DNA of 64,000 nucleotides, from the NCBI RefSeq assembly GCF_002277025.1, contig NZ_NIWD01000003.1, positions 1 to 64,000 on the forward strand. The letters are read 5' to 3'. Positions 33,284-41,930 of this stretch are shown here, piece after piece. The number at the start of each line of letters is the position of its first letter. Within the stretch, counting starts at the first letter, position 1. The DNA is from Sphingopyxis sp. GW247-27LB. Lineage in GTDB: Bacteria > Pseudomonadota > Alphaproteobacteria > Sphingomonadales > Sphingomonadaceae. The notes beneath the pieces were generated by a model. It had not been told where the DNA came from. It was given only the letters and a program-made list of their open reading frames with translations, and did not search any database. Made by a program: the position numbers and the translations under genes.

Positions 33284-34459
33284 ATGCGCGACAGCATCGA
33301 CCATATCGAGACCTTCGTCGTCACCATCCCACGCGACACCCCCTATCTGGGACCGCTGCGCGCGGGCGAGAGCGTGAACGAGCGCGGCTATCTGGTCCGC
33401 AGCTCCAACCGCACCATCTATCCGACCGAGGACCGCTCGGTGCTCGTCAAGGTGACGACGAAGGACGGCGCGGTCGGCTGGGGCGAGACCTATGGCCTCA
33501 CCGCGCCGCGCGTGATCGGTGAGTTCGTCGACGACCTGATCCTGCCGCTGGTGCGCGGGCGCGACCCGTTCGACGTCTCGGCGATCTGGCACGACCTCTA
33601 CGATCTGCTGCGCGTGCGCGGCTATGACGGCGGCTTCTGGCTCGACGCGCTCGCCGCGCTCGACATCGCGCTGTGGGACATCTGCGGCAAGCTCGCGAAC
33701 CAACCGGTGCGCAAACTGCTCGGCGGCGAGCGGCGCGCCAGCATTCCTGCCTATGTCTCGGGGCTGCCGCGCGCGACGCTCGACGAGCGCATCGCGCTCG
33801 CCGCCGACTTCGTCGCCCAGGGCTATGACGCGATCAAGTTCGCCGCCGCGGTCGACCCCGACGGGATCGAGGCCGAGCTTGCGGCGCTGCGCGGGGCGCT
33901 GGGTCCCCAGGTCAAGCTGATGATAGACTTCCACTGGATGTTCGGGCGCGGCGAGGCGGCAGCGCTGATCCGCCGGCTCGAACCCTATGGCCTGTGGTTC
34001 GCCGAAGCGCCGGTGAAGCCCGAGGATGTCGAGGGGCTTGCGCATGTCGCGCGCGCTGTCGCGACCCCGATCGCGGCGGGCGAGGAATGGCGCAGCGTCC
34101 ACGACGCCCTCCCCCGCCTCGCCGCGGGCGCGGTGTCGATCGTCCAGCCCGAGATGGGGCACACCGGGATCACCCAGTTCCTGCGCATCGCCCGGCTCGC
34201 CGCCGCGCACCATGTCGCGACGATCCCGCACGCGACGATCGGCGTCGGCATCTTCCAGGCCGCTAGCCTGCAGGCCTCGGCGGCGGTCGACGAGCTGCCG
34301 ATGCACGAATATCAGCATTCGATCCTCGACCGGAACGCAGCGCTGCTCGACGGCGATCTCGCCTGCGAAGCCGGCGCCTACCGCCTGCCCTCGGGTCCCG
34401 GCCTCGGCGTCGCTCCGGGCGCGGCGCTGTGGGCGCATGCGGAGAAGATTCAGGGGTGA
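33284..34459 (+). CDS. Enolase-superfamily sugar-acid dehydratase/cycloisomerase
   Basis: This is a 391-residue mandelate racemase/muconate lactonizing-type protein. The capping domain has the N-terminal strand and SVLVKVTTKDGAVGWGETYG. The barrel shows the lysine of YDAIKFAA, a D-x-H pair in LMIDFHWMF, metal-ligand glutamates in FAEAPVKPED and GEEWRS, and the histidine in ATIPHATIG. The D-x-H and late His fit acid-sugar dehydratases (galactonate dehydratase) as well as 3,6-anhydrogalactonate cycloisomerases. Position after the DapA-type gene and within the KDGal route supports conversion of galactonate or anhydrogalactonate to KDGal. The exact substrate is open. Confidence 0.8.
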   Translation: MRDSIDHIETFVVTIPRDTPYLGPLRAGESVNERGYLVRSSNRTIYPTEDRSVLVKVTTKDGAVGWGETYGLTAPRVIGEFVDDLILPLVRGRDPFDVSAIWHDLYDLLRVRGYDGGFWLDALAALDIALWDICGKLANQPVRKLLGGERRASIPAYVSGLPRATLDERIALAADFVAQGYDAIKFAAAVDPDGIEAELAALRGALGPQVKLMIDFHWMFGRGEAAALIRRLEPYGLWFAEAPVKPEDVEGLAHVARAVATPIAAGEEWRSVHDALPRLAAGAVSIVQPEMGHTGITQFLRIARLAAAHHVATIPHATIGVGIFQAASLQASAAVDELPMHEYQHSILDRNAALLDGDLACEAGAYRLPSGPGLGVAPGAALWAHAEKIQG

Positions 34460-34504
34460 TAATAAAGCCCCTCCCCTTCAGGGAAGGGATGCGATCCACG
34501 GAAT

Positions 34505-34587
34505 CGTCATTGCGAGGAGCGAAGCGACGCGGCAATCCAGAGCCTGCGTAAACCGCCCTGGATTGCTTCGCTTCGCTCGCAATGACG
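34505..34587. repeat. Dispersed inverted repeat (REP-like)
   Basis: CGTCATTGCGAG at the left end and its complement at the right end bracket a long imperfect hairpin of ~83 bases whose inner arms read GGCAATCCAG / CTGGATTGC. It lies between the convergent dehydratase and lipoprotein genes. The sequence has the look of a widespread intergenic repeat of proteobacteria. Confidence 0.75.
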
Positions 34588-34625
34588 AAGATATGTGAAT
34601 CCAGGGTTTATCCCACTCTCAGGGT

Positions 34626-37448
34626 CTACTCCCCCAGCACCGTCACCGGGCTCGTCGCACTCCCGCCCCCAACCTTGTCGACCGACAGGCTGAAACGGAA
34701 GCTCTCGCCCTTCCCGCGCGGCACGCTGAACTCGAACGGGAAGCTGTCGTCGGTCAGCACCTTCCACCCCCCGCCGCTGCGATAGCGCAGCCGGGCGCGC
34801 ACCACCTTGGCGTCGTCGTCGCGCAGATAGACATAGCCGCGCCGCCCGAAGCCGCCAAAATCGAGCAGATAGGCACGCGCGTCGCCGACGCTCAGCGCCG
34901 CGCTGTCGTTGGGCACCGCCGCCGCCGGGCGATCGAGTCCCGCACGGTCGATCTTCGTCCGCGCGCGCAGCCCGTCGATCCGCACCGCGACCTGCCCGCG
35001 CGCGGGCACCTCGACCGCTAGGCCGTCGCCCTCGGCGCGCGCCGCGCCTTCGGGCGACAGCAGGGTCACACGCAGCGCCCCTACCCGTCCGGCGAGCTTG
35101 GGGTCGATCGCGACGCGGCTCGCGACCGGCGCGTCCGACTGGTTGGCGAGCGCGACGTAAAGCGCGTCGCCGCGATAGCCCGCGACATAGTTGAGCTCGG
35201 GGTCAAAGCCGGTGAGCAGCCCCTTCGGCATCCACAGATTGACGCCCTGATCGCCATAGAAATGCCCCGGCGCATAGCCGTAAAAGCCGTTCTGCAGATA
35301 GGCATAGGCCTCGATGAACTGGCTGGGGAAATCGATCGCCCCGTCCGACCGGCCGCGCGCGTCGCTGACCAGATAGTCGAGCAGCATCGTCGCCATCGGC
35401 CAGATGTGATTATAATGGAAGCTGTTGACGCTGAGGTCCTTGTGCGCGTGGAGCGGATAGTCCGCCTGCTCGTAGATCGTCGTTCGCGCCGTGTTGATGT
35501 GATAGCCGGGGAAATTGCGATAGCGCCCGATGATTGCCGAGCGCGCGACGTCGTGCAGGAATGGGTCCTTCGCATCCTCGGCGATGCGCAGCATCCACGG
35601 CGCGAAATTCGCCATGAAGATCGCGCGGTGCCCGGTGCTGGTGCCCGAGCTTTCGGGGGTCAGCCCCATTTCAGAGAGGCGCCACGCCGGGACATCCTCC
35701 TGCGGCGCCGACATCGGATGATGCCCCTTCGACGCGAGATACCAATAGACCGGCGCCTTACCGCCCGGATTGACCGTCACCTTCGCATCGGGAACCGCGG
35801 GCGCCATCCAGGTGAACATCGTGTAGCGCCGCGCGCCGGTCTGCGCCGCGTCGAGAAAGCGCTTCTCGCCGCTCGCCTCGTAGAGCCGATAGAGGTCGAC
35901 GAAATCGGGGACATAGGCGGGCCAGAAGAAGAAGGCCGCGTCCTTGAATTCGCGCTGCGGCGTGTCGACCCGGCTCGCGAGATAGCGGTCGGCACCCGCG
36001 ACCGCCTCGCTCAGCATCGCGCGGTCACCGGTCGCCTCGAACAGCGACAGCGCGTTCTGCCATGTCCGGCCATGTTCGGCGACGTCGAGGTTGCGCGTCC
36101 GCGAGCCTTCGAACTCGCGCCGCGCGAGGTCGAGCAGCGCGGGATTGCGCTTGCCGAGCACGGCATAAAGCGTCGCGAGTTCGGACACCGGCGCGGTCGG
36201 GCCGCGCAGCGCGCGCGACGGGTTCTGGATCTTCATCTCGCGATCGAGGCTGAACAGGAATTTCTCCCGCGACAGCATATATTCGACATAGGGGATGACG
36301 CGGCTCTCGAACATGCCGGGGCGGTCGGTGACCAGCGCGAGCTCGAACGGGTTGAGGCTGCTGACATTCTTCACCGCGCCGGGAACGTCGGTCGAATAGG
36401 AGGAGCCTTTCAGCTCGGCGATCCAGCGCGCATAGGAGGACATCGAATAATCGACCATGCGGTCGAAGGTCGTGTTGAGCGAGCCGACCGCATTGTGGCG
36501 GAAATCGCCGAAACCATAGACGGTGCGCGCGAGCCGTTCGTAGAGCCGCGTCAGGTCGCCCGCCTTCTCGCGCACCAGATAGGCGCGAAAGCTCGTGCTC
36601 GCGCCGCCCGCGAGCTGCGATCCCGCGCCGCCCATCACGGGGGCGAAGATCATCGGGCTCGCGCCGCCCGCGCCGTCGCGCACCGCGACCCCGAAGCGGC
36701 TGTTGTCGGCGAGCGGCAGCGGCTGGAACGGGAATTCGCCGGGATGCGCGATCGCCGCGAACGCGGTGTCGCCCTCGCGCACCATCGTCGTCGGCAGGGT
36801 CGCGCGATAGGCGAGCGTCAGATAGGAGCGATCGGGCAGCCTTTGCTCCTGCCAGATCAGCGGCTGCCAGATCTCGCTCGCCTGCGCCGCCGCCACATGA
36901 GGTCCGCCGGTGTAGCCGACCGAATAATAGCCGGGCTGGCGCGCCTCGAGCCGCCATTGCAGCAGCGGATAGGGCTGGGCCGCGAGATCGACTTCGGCGG
37001 TCAGCGTGAAGCGCGGATCGGCGGGATAGGTCGCGATCAATTTGTCGCCGACGCGCCGCACGCTCTGGGGTTTCATCGCGACCGGCTGGCCCGCGTTGAA
37101 ATAATCGGCGCTGCGGCTGTCGGCGCTCGCATCGAGGATGCGGTCATCGAAACCGTCGCCTGCGGTCGCCGCGTCGCGCTGCGCGGCGGCAAGATCGGCG
37201 CGCGCCGGGTCGAAGGCGCGCCACGTCGCGACATTATAGGCGACTCCCTCGATCCCCGCCGGGCGCTGCGCCATCTTCGGATCGTCGGGCCGGTACAGCA
37301 CGGTGAAATCGAGCGAAAACCCCTCGATCCGCGCCGCCAGCGCATCGGCGGCGGGCGCGCTCGCGGCAGGGGCCGGGGCCTGCATCTGCGCCGCGCAAGC
37401 GGACAACGCGGTTCCCGCAAACAGTGTGAGAGCCAACGAATATCGCAT
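34626..37448 (-). CDS. Large secreted lipoprotein, probable glycan-active enzyme or binding protein
   Basis: The 940-residue start at 37448 gives a lipoprotein signal (MRYSLALTLFAGTALSAC, lipobox ALSAC). The upstream part of the frame runs through a repeat. The N-terminal ~300 residues look beta-rich. Residues ~330-750 are helical with repeated aromatics (YYMSSYARWIAELK-like helices, RTWQNALSLFEATGD, FHYNHIWPMATMLLDY), like the alpha-toroid of six-hairpin glycosidases and polysaccharide lyases. A C-terminal beta-sandwich follows. I cannot name a CAZy family. It sits directly downstream of the TonB receptor, probably one operon, so it should act on the imported glycan in the periplasm or on the surface. 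Confidence 0.6.
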   Translation of the reverse strand: MRYSLALTLFAGTALSACAAQMQAPAPAASAPAADALAARIEGFSLDFTVLYRPDDPKMAQRPAGIEGVAYNVATWRAFDPARADLAAAQRDAATAGDGFDDRILDASADSRSADYFNAGQPVAMKPQSVRRVGDKLIATYPADPRFTLTAEVDLAAQPYPLLQWRLEARQPGYYSVGYTGGPHVAAAQASEIWQPLIWQEQRLPDRSYLTLAYRATLPTTMVREGDTAFAAIAHPGEFPFQPLPLADNSRFGVAVRDGAGGASPMIFAPVMGGAGSQLAGGASTSFRAYLVREKAGDLTRLYERLARTVYGFGDFRHNAVGSLNTTFDRMVDYSMSSYARWIAELKGSSYSTDVPGAVKNVSSLNPFELALVTDRPGMFESRVIPYVEYMLSREKFLFSLDREMKIQNPSRALRGPTAPVSELATLYAVLGKRNPALLDLARREFEGSRTRNLDVAEHGRTWQNALSLFEATGDRAMLSEAVAGADRYLASRVDTPQREFKDAAFFFWPAYVPDFVDLYRLYEASGEKRFLDAAQTGARRYTMFTWMAPAVPDAKVTVNPGGKAPVYWYLASKGHHPMSAPQEDVPAWRLSEMGLTPESSGTSTGHRAIFMANFAPWMLRIAEDAKDPFLHDVARSAIIGRYRNFPGYHINTARTTIYEQADYPLHAHKDLSVNSFHYNHIWPMATMLLDYLVSDARGRSDGAIDFPSQFIEAYAYLQNGFYGYAPGHFYGDQGVNLWMPKGLLTGFDPELNYVAGYRGDALYVALANQSDAPVASRVAIDPKLAGRVGALRVTLLSPEGAARAEGDGLAVEVPARGQVAVRIDGLRARTKIDRAGLDRPAAAVPNDSAALSVGDARAYLLDFGGFGRRGYVYLRDDDAKVVRARLRYRSGGGWKVLTDDSFPFEFSVPRGKGESFRFSLSVDKVGGGSATSPVTVLGE

Positions 37449-37481
37449 CTTCACTATTCCGCCCTTCTTGGAATTCTCTAA

Positions 37482-37578
37482 GCCCCTCCCCTTCAGGGGA
37501 GGGGTTGGGGGTGGGGTCCATCGGCCTTGCGCAAGGGTTCGAGACCCCACCCCAACCCCTCCCCTAAAGGGGAGGGGC
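37482..37578. repeat. Dispersed GC-rich inverted repeat
   Basis: Two long arms built from CCCCTCCCC-TTCA-GGGGAGGGG and GGTTGGGGGTGGGGTC are repeated in reverse complement, making a ~97-base cruciform between the receptor and lipoprotein genes. A half-like copy (CCCCTCCCCTTCAGGGAAGGG) lies at 34467-34488. It may attenuate or stabilise the operon transcript. Confidence 0.75.
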
Positions 37579-37600
37579 GATTCACCTCAGCAGAGGAGCC

Positions 37601-40306
37601 TCAGAAACGGAAGCTCAGGTTCGCCGTGATGGTCCGCCCATTCTCCAGATAGCTGGCGATCGCCTCTTCATAATTGGCATATTTGCGCGTCGGCGTGTTG
37701 GTCAGGTTCGACCCCGACACGCTCAGCTTGATTCCCTTGGTGATGTCGTAGCTGACCCCGGCGGATAGATAGCCCGCGGCGCGGTAATAGATGCCATTGC
37801 CCTCGAGCCCGATGCGATTGAGATAGCCGCTGCGGTACGAATAGCCGACGCGCAGGCCGATCGGCCCGTCCTCGTAGAAGAGGAGCGCGGTGCCGCTGTG
37901 CTTCGACAGCGACTGGAGCGGCAGCTCGTTATGCGTTCGCCCGTCGATGATCCCCGAATTGCTGGAGATATAGGTGTAGGTGCCCTTGACCCCCAGGTGC
38001 GAAAGCGGCCCGGGCAGGAAGTCGAGATTCTGGCGGAGCTGAACCTCGAACCCCTTGATCGTCGCGCCTTCGCCGTTGAACGTCCGGCCGATGCGATAGG
38101 GGGTTTCGGGATCGCTGTCGTTGGGGTCGGCGTCGAGCCCCGGGATCACCTCCTCGACCGTCTGCGAATAGATGAAGCTTTCGACGTCCTTGTAGAAAAG
38201 CGCGAGCGAGACGAGCGAACCGCGCTGCGGATACCATTCGAGCGAAGCGTCGACCTGGTTGACGCGGAACGGCTGGAGCGCGGGGTTGCCGCCGGCGCCC
38301 GTCCCCGCCGAGGTGATCGAGAAGGACGGCGACAGGTCGCGCGTGTCGGGCCGCGCCATCACCCGCGCCGCGCCCAAACGCAGCAGCAGATTGTCGCTGA
38401 GTTCAAAGCGCGTCGCGATGCTCGGCAGCCAGTCGTCATATTGGACGACCTGGTGCACCGGTTCGAAGCTGTCGGGATCGGTGCCGCCGCGGATGCCGTA
38501 GAAGCCGTCGGCGATCAGCTTGGTGCTGACATAGCGCACGCCGAAATTGCCGGTGACCGGTAGCCCGAACAGCGAGGTGTCGAAATCGGCCTGGACATAG
38601 GCCGAATGCACCGGCTCGCTCAGGTCGAAGCTCGACGTTGGGTCATAGAGATTGGGCGTGCAGGTCGCCGAGAAGACCTGACAGATGCCCGCATTGCCGT
38701 GCTTGTCGATGATCGGGACGAGGTAACCGGTCGGAAAATCGCCGTTCACCCCGGTCAGGAACTTGTCGAACTGCACGATGTCGAAATTATCGGGAAAGTC
38801 GGTCACCGGAATTCGCGTCGCGGCCGAGGTCGGATAAGTCGTCTGGTTGCGATAGGTTTCGCGCCCCAGGTCGATCTGCGCGAAGCGATAGCCGACCGCG
38901 ACCGAAGTCAGGAACGGCCCGTCGATCGCATAGGTCGCGTCGAGCCGGCCGGTGAACTCCTTCGCCGCATAGACATAATTATTATCGAAGCTCGTCCGAT
39001 AGATATAGAGGTCGGGATCGGTGATATCGACATTGGCGGGCAGCCCGACTGCGGGCACGTCGGCATCGCGGAAGTCGAACGAGACCTGCTGCGCCGCGGT
39101 CGTGTCGGCGCGCAGATAGGTCTGGCCATAATGCTGCGTCGCGCGGGTGTACGACAGGTCGGCGGACAGCTTCAACCGGTCGGTCGCCTGCCAGCTCGTG
39201 CCGAACTGCCCCGAATAGATATCGGTCGGCAGCGTCAGCCGCTCGGCATTGCCCTGGATGACTGCCTTGACCGTGCCGGCGACGATATTCTCGTCGGGCG
39301 AAACGACGAGGTCGGTGTAATCGGTCGACTTGCGGCTGAGAGGGATCGACACCCAGTTGCGCGTGCGGTCGGTGTTCGCGTGCGCGTAGAGCAGGTCGGC
39401 GTGGAATTCGAGATTGTCGGTGGCGTCGAAGTAGATGTTGGTCGTGACGCCGTATTTGGTCCGCTTTTCCTGCAGGCGCTGGTAGCGGATGTCGTTGAAA
39501 TAATAGATGTTGTTGCCGTCGCCATTGGGGTCGACGACATCGGGGTCGGGGCTGAAGTTATCAGGTTCGGCGCGCCACGACGAAAAGCTGTCGAACGAAT
39601 CCTGCCCGATGTTGAGCCGCTGGTAGTTGGCGCCGACCGAGACACCGAGGCGTCCGTCGAGCAGCGATGCCGCGACGAGGCCGGTCAGGCGATAGGAAGG
39701 ATCGCCCGCCTTCGACTTGTCGAGGATCTGCGCCGACCCGCCGACGAAGAATTTCTTGCTCGGCGACGCGCGGCGAGTGAGGATGTTGACCGTGCCGCCG
39801 AGCGAGCCCTCGATCATCGACGGCGACGGCAGCTTGGTGACGTCGAGCCGCGCGACCAGTTCGGACGGGATCAAGGTCAGCACATTATAGGCACCGTCAT
39901 CGGGGCCGTCGGCGCCGCGGCCATAGGGGCTGATCAGCGTGTGGCCGTTGAACTCGAGCCGGTTCTGGCTGAGGCCGCGGATCGCGATGTCGGCGGCTTC
40001 ATCGATCTCGCGGCGCACCTGCACCCCGGCGACGCGCTCGAGCGATTCGGCGACATTCTGGTCGGGCAGTTTGCCGATATCCTCGGCGACGATCGAATCG
40101 ACGATCTGGGTCGAATTGCGCTTGATGTCGATCGCTTCGGCCTCGGCGGCGCGGATGCCGGTGACGATGATCGCGGTATTCGGGGCCTGATCGGCCTCAT
40201 CCGGAGCCTGCGCCGCGGTTTCGTTCTCCTGAGCGAAACATTGCGGCGCCGCGGCCATCATCCCCGCAACCAACGCGATTCCCGATATATTGGCGATTAC
40301 CTTCAC
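37601..40306 (-). CDS. TonB-dependent outer-membrane receptor
   Basis: The 901-residue start at GTG 40306 follows GGAGG and gives a signal peptide (MKVIANISGIALVAGMMAAA...CFAQ). An ATG frame 18 codons longer has no site. The plug domain shows IIVTGIRAAEAEAIDIKR, IVAEDIGKLPDQNVAESLER and VAGVQVRREIDEAADIAIRG, the TIGR01782 (Caulobacter/Xanthomonas) receptor pattern. The rest is a 22-strand barrel ending in aromatic F (ANLSFRF). It likely imports oligosaccharides. Operon with the lipoprotein; divergent from the esterase, with an IclR-type site between. Confidence 0.9.
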   Translation of the reverse strand: MKVIANISGIALVAGMMAAAPQCFAQENETAAQAPDEADQAPNTAIIVTGIRAAEAEAIDIKRNSTQIVDSIVAEDIGKLPDQNVAESLERVAGVQVRREIDEAADIAIRGLSQNRLEFNGHTLISPYGRGADGPDDGAYNVLTLIPSELVARLDVTKLPSPSMIEGSLGGTVNILTRRASPSKKFFVGGSAQILDKSKAGDPSYRLTGLVAASLLDGRLGVSVGANYQRLNIGQDSFDSFSSWRAEPDNFSPDPDVVDPNGDGNNIYYFNDIRYQRLQEKRTKYGVTTNIYFDATDNLEFHADLLYAHANTDRTRNWVSIPLSRKSTDYTDLVVSPDENIVAGTVKAVIQGNAERLTLPTDIYSGQFGTSWQATDRLKLSADLSYTRATQHYGQTYLRADTTAAQQVSFDFRDADVPAVGLPANVDITDPDLYIYRTSFDNNYVYAAKEFTGRLDATYAIDGPFLTSVAVGYRFAQIDLGRETYRNQTTYPTSAATRIPVTDFPDNFDIVQFDKFLTGVNGDFPTGYLVPIIDKHGNAGICQVFSATCTPNLYDPTSSFDLSEPVHSAYVQADFDTSLFGLPVTGNFGVRYVSTKLIADGFYGIRGGTDPDSFEPVHQVVQYDDWLPSIATRFELSDNLLLRLGAARVMARPDTRDLSPSFSITSAGTGAGGNPALQPFRVNQVDASLEWYPQRGSLVSLALFYKDVESFIYSQTVEEVIPGLDADPNDSDPETPYRIGRTFNGEGATIKGFEVQLRQNLDFLPGPLSHLGVKGTYTYISSNSGIIDGRTHNELPLQSLSKHSGTALLFYEDGPIGLRVGYSYRSGYLNRIGLEGNGIYYRAAGYLSAGVSYDITKGIKLSVSGSNLTNTPTRKYANYEEAIASYLENGRTITANLSFRF

Positions 40307-40368
40307 AATATCCTCCGTCCCCTCGTGCCGCCGCTTCGCACGAGCGGCTGGATGTGGCATCTTTATTG

Positions 40369-40383
40369 TTGCTATTTTAGCTA
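40369..40383 (+). promoter_or_regulatory. IclR-type operator candidate (TonB receptor/esterase divergent promoter)
   Basis: TTGCTATTTTAGCTA lies between the receptor start (40306, minus) and the esterase start (40451, plus), so one site could control both genes. Confidence 0.55.
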
Positions 40384-40450
40384 TATGTCAACCGGAAGAT
40401 GGACTAATAGGGGCATCATGAACGATGCTAGCGACCTTTGGAGCGTATCG

Positions 40451-41890
40451 ATGCCCGGAAAAAGCAACCGTATCCGTCTGATAGCCGCCGCCGCGCTGGC
40501 GCTCGCCGCGCTCCCCGCCGCCGCTCAGACCCGCGACGCGCCACCCCCGCCGGCCGCCGAGCGCCTCGGCCTCGACTCGCTTTTCGGCGCGAACATGGTC
40601 CTCCAGCGCGACCGCCCGATCGCGATCTGGGGCCGCGCCAAGCCCGGCGAGCGGGTCGAGGTTTCGCTGGGCGGCAAGCACGCGGTAGCGGTAGCGGACG
40701 CCGACGGCGCCTGGCGAGCGCGGCTCGCGCCGCGCCGCGCCGGCGGGCCTTACCGGCTGGAAGCCTCCGCCGCCTCGTTTCACGATAGATACGACGATGT
40801 GATGATCGGCGACGTCTGGCTGTGCGCAGGCCAGTCGAACATGGAATTCCGCCGCTCGAAAGCGCTGGATCTTGATCAGCGCTTCGCGCCCGATCCGGGC
40901 CTGCGGATACTCGACGTCGCGCGGCAGCAGGCCCCGGCACCCTCGCCGCATCTGATGACGCTCGGCGGCTGGTCCCGGTCGGCACCCGCGACCGCAGCGA
41001 ATTTCTCCGCGGTCTGCCATCATTTCGGGCAGCGGCTGCGCGCGGCGCTCGGCGTGCCCATCGGACTGATCGACGCCGCCTGGGGCGGCACGCAGATTGC
41101 GGCCTTCGTCGACGAGGATATGCTGACGTCGCGCGAACTCGCTCCTTCCATCGCCGATCCGGCGTCGCGCCAGAACGGCGGGCGCGTGTTCAATGGAATG
41201 ATCGCCCCGCTCGCGCCCTTCGCCCTGCGCGGCGTGCTCTGGTATCAGGGCGAAAGCGACACGCATCGGCCCGAAGCCTATGGCGCGCGCCTCGCCGCGC
41301 TCGCCGCGAGCTGGCGCAAGGCCTTCGCGCAGCCCCTGCCCTTCGTCGTGATCCAGCTTCCCGCTTTCGATCCGGCACCGAAGGATCCGAGCGGCCACTG
41401 GGCAATCGTCCGCGAAGCGCAGCGCCGCTTCGCTGCGAACGACGACAGAGCGGGCCTGGTCGTCCAGATCGACCAAGGCAGCGCGCACCAACTGCACCCG
41501 CCCCGAAAGGCGGTGGTCGCCGAACGCGCGGCAGCGGTGGCGCTGGCCGACGTCTACCGATCGGGCGGCGCGAAGGGTCCACGCGCGGCGACGATCGCGC
41601 GGACGAAGACCGCGATCCGCATCCGCTTTGCGACCGCGGGCGCGCTCAGCGGGCGCGATGGGCCGGCAGTCGAGGGCTTCGAACTATGCGCGGAACGCTG
41701 CGCGCCCGTCGCCGCCCGCGTCATCGGAGCGCGCGACGTCGAACTGCTGATTCCGGCCGGCACCGACCCCCGGTCGGTCCGCTACGCCTGGGCCGACGTT
41801 CCGGCGCCGGCGCTGTTCGACGGGTCGGGCTGGCCGGTGGGACCGTTCGAGACCGCGATCCCGAAGCGAGGCAAGGCCAGGATCGACTGA
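40451..41890 (+). CDS. Secreted sialate O-acetylesterase-type (SASA, DUF303) carbohydrate esterase
   Basis: The 479-residue start at 40451 has GGAG seven bases ahead and gives a clean signal peptide (MPGKSNRIRLIAAAALALAA). The upstream ATG at 40418 is also possible. The SGNH-type catalytic serine is in CAGQSNMEF, the oxyanion region in WYQGESDTHRP, and the histidine near HQLHPPRK. The N-terminal 100 residues carry a typical beta-sandwich (LFGANMVLQRDRPIAIWG, GERVEVSLGG). It should remove acetyl groups from the glycan. Divergent from the TonB receptor under a shared site. Confidence 0.85.
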   Translation: MPGKSNRIRLIAAAALALAALPAAAQTRDAPPPPAAERLGLDSLFGANMVLQRDRPIAIWGRAKPGERVEVSLGGKHAVAVADADGAWRARLAPRRAGGPYRLEASAASFHDRYDDVMIGDVWLCAGQSNMEFRRSKALDLDQRFAPDPGLRILDVARQQAPAPSPHLMTLGGWSRSAPATAANFSAVCHHFGQRLRAALGVPIGLIDAAWGGTQIAAFVDEDMLTSRELAPSIADPASRQNGGRVFNGMIAPLAPFALRGVLWYQGESDTHRPEAYGARLAALAASWRKAFAQPLPFVVIQLPAFDPAPKDPSGHWAIVREAQRRFAANDDRAGLVVQIDQGSAHQLHPPRKAVVAERAAAVALADVYRSGGAKGPRAATIARTKTAIRIRFATAGALSGRDGPAVEGFELCAERCAPVAARVIGARDVELLIPAGTDPRSVRYAWADVPAPALFDGSGWPVGPFETAIPKRGKARID

Positions 41891-41930
41891 CGGCTCTTGT
41901 TTGAGGGGCATAACAGGACGCGGCGGCCGC

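Noticed and set aside
38606..40417. Very long plus-strand frame leading into the esterase
   Set aside because: It is antisense to the TonB receptor; the esterase has its own signal peptide from 40451.
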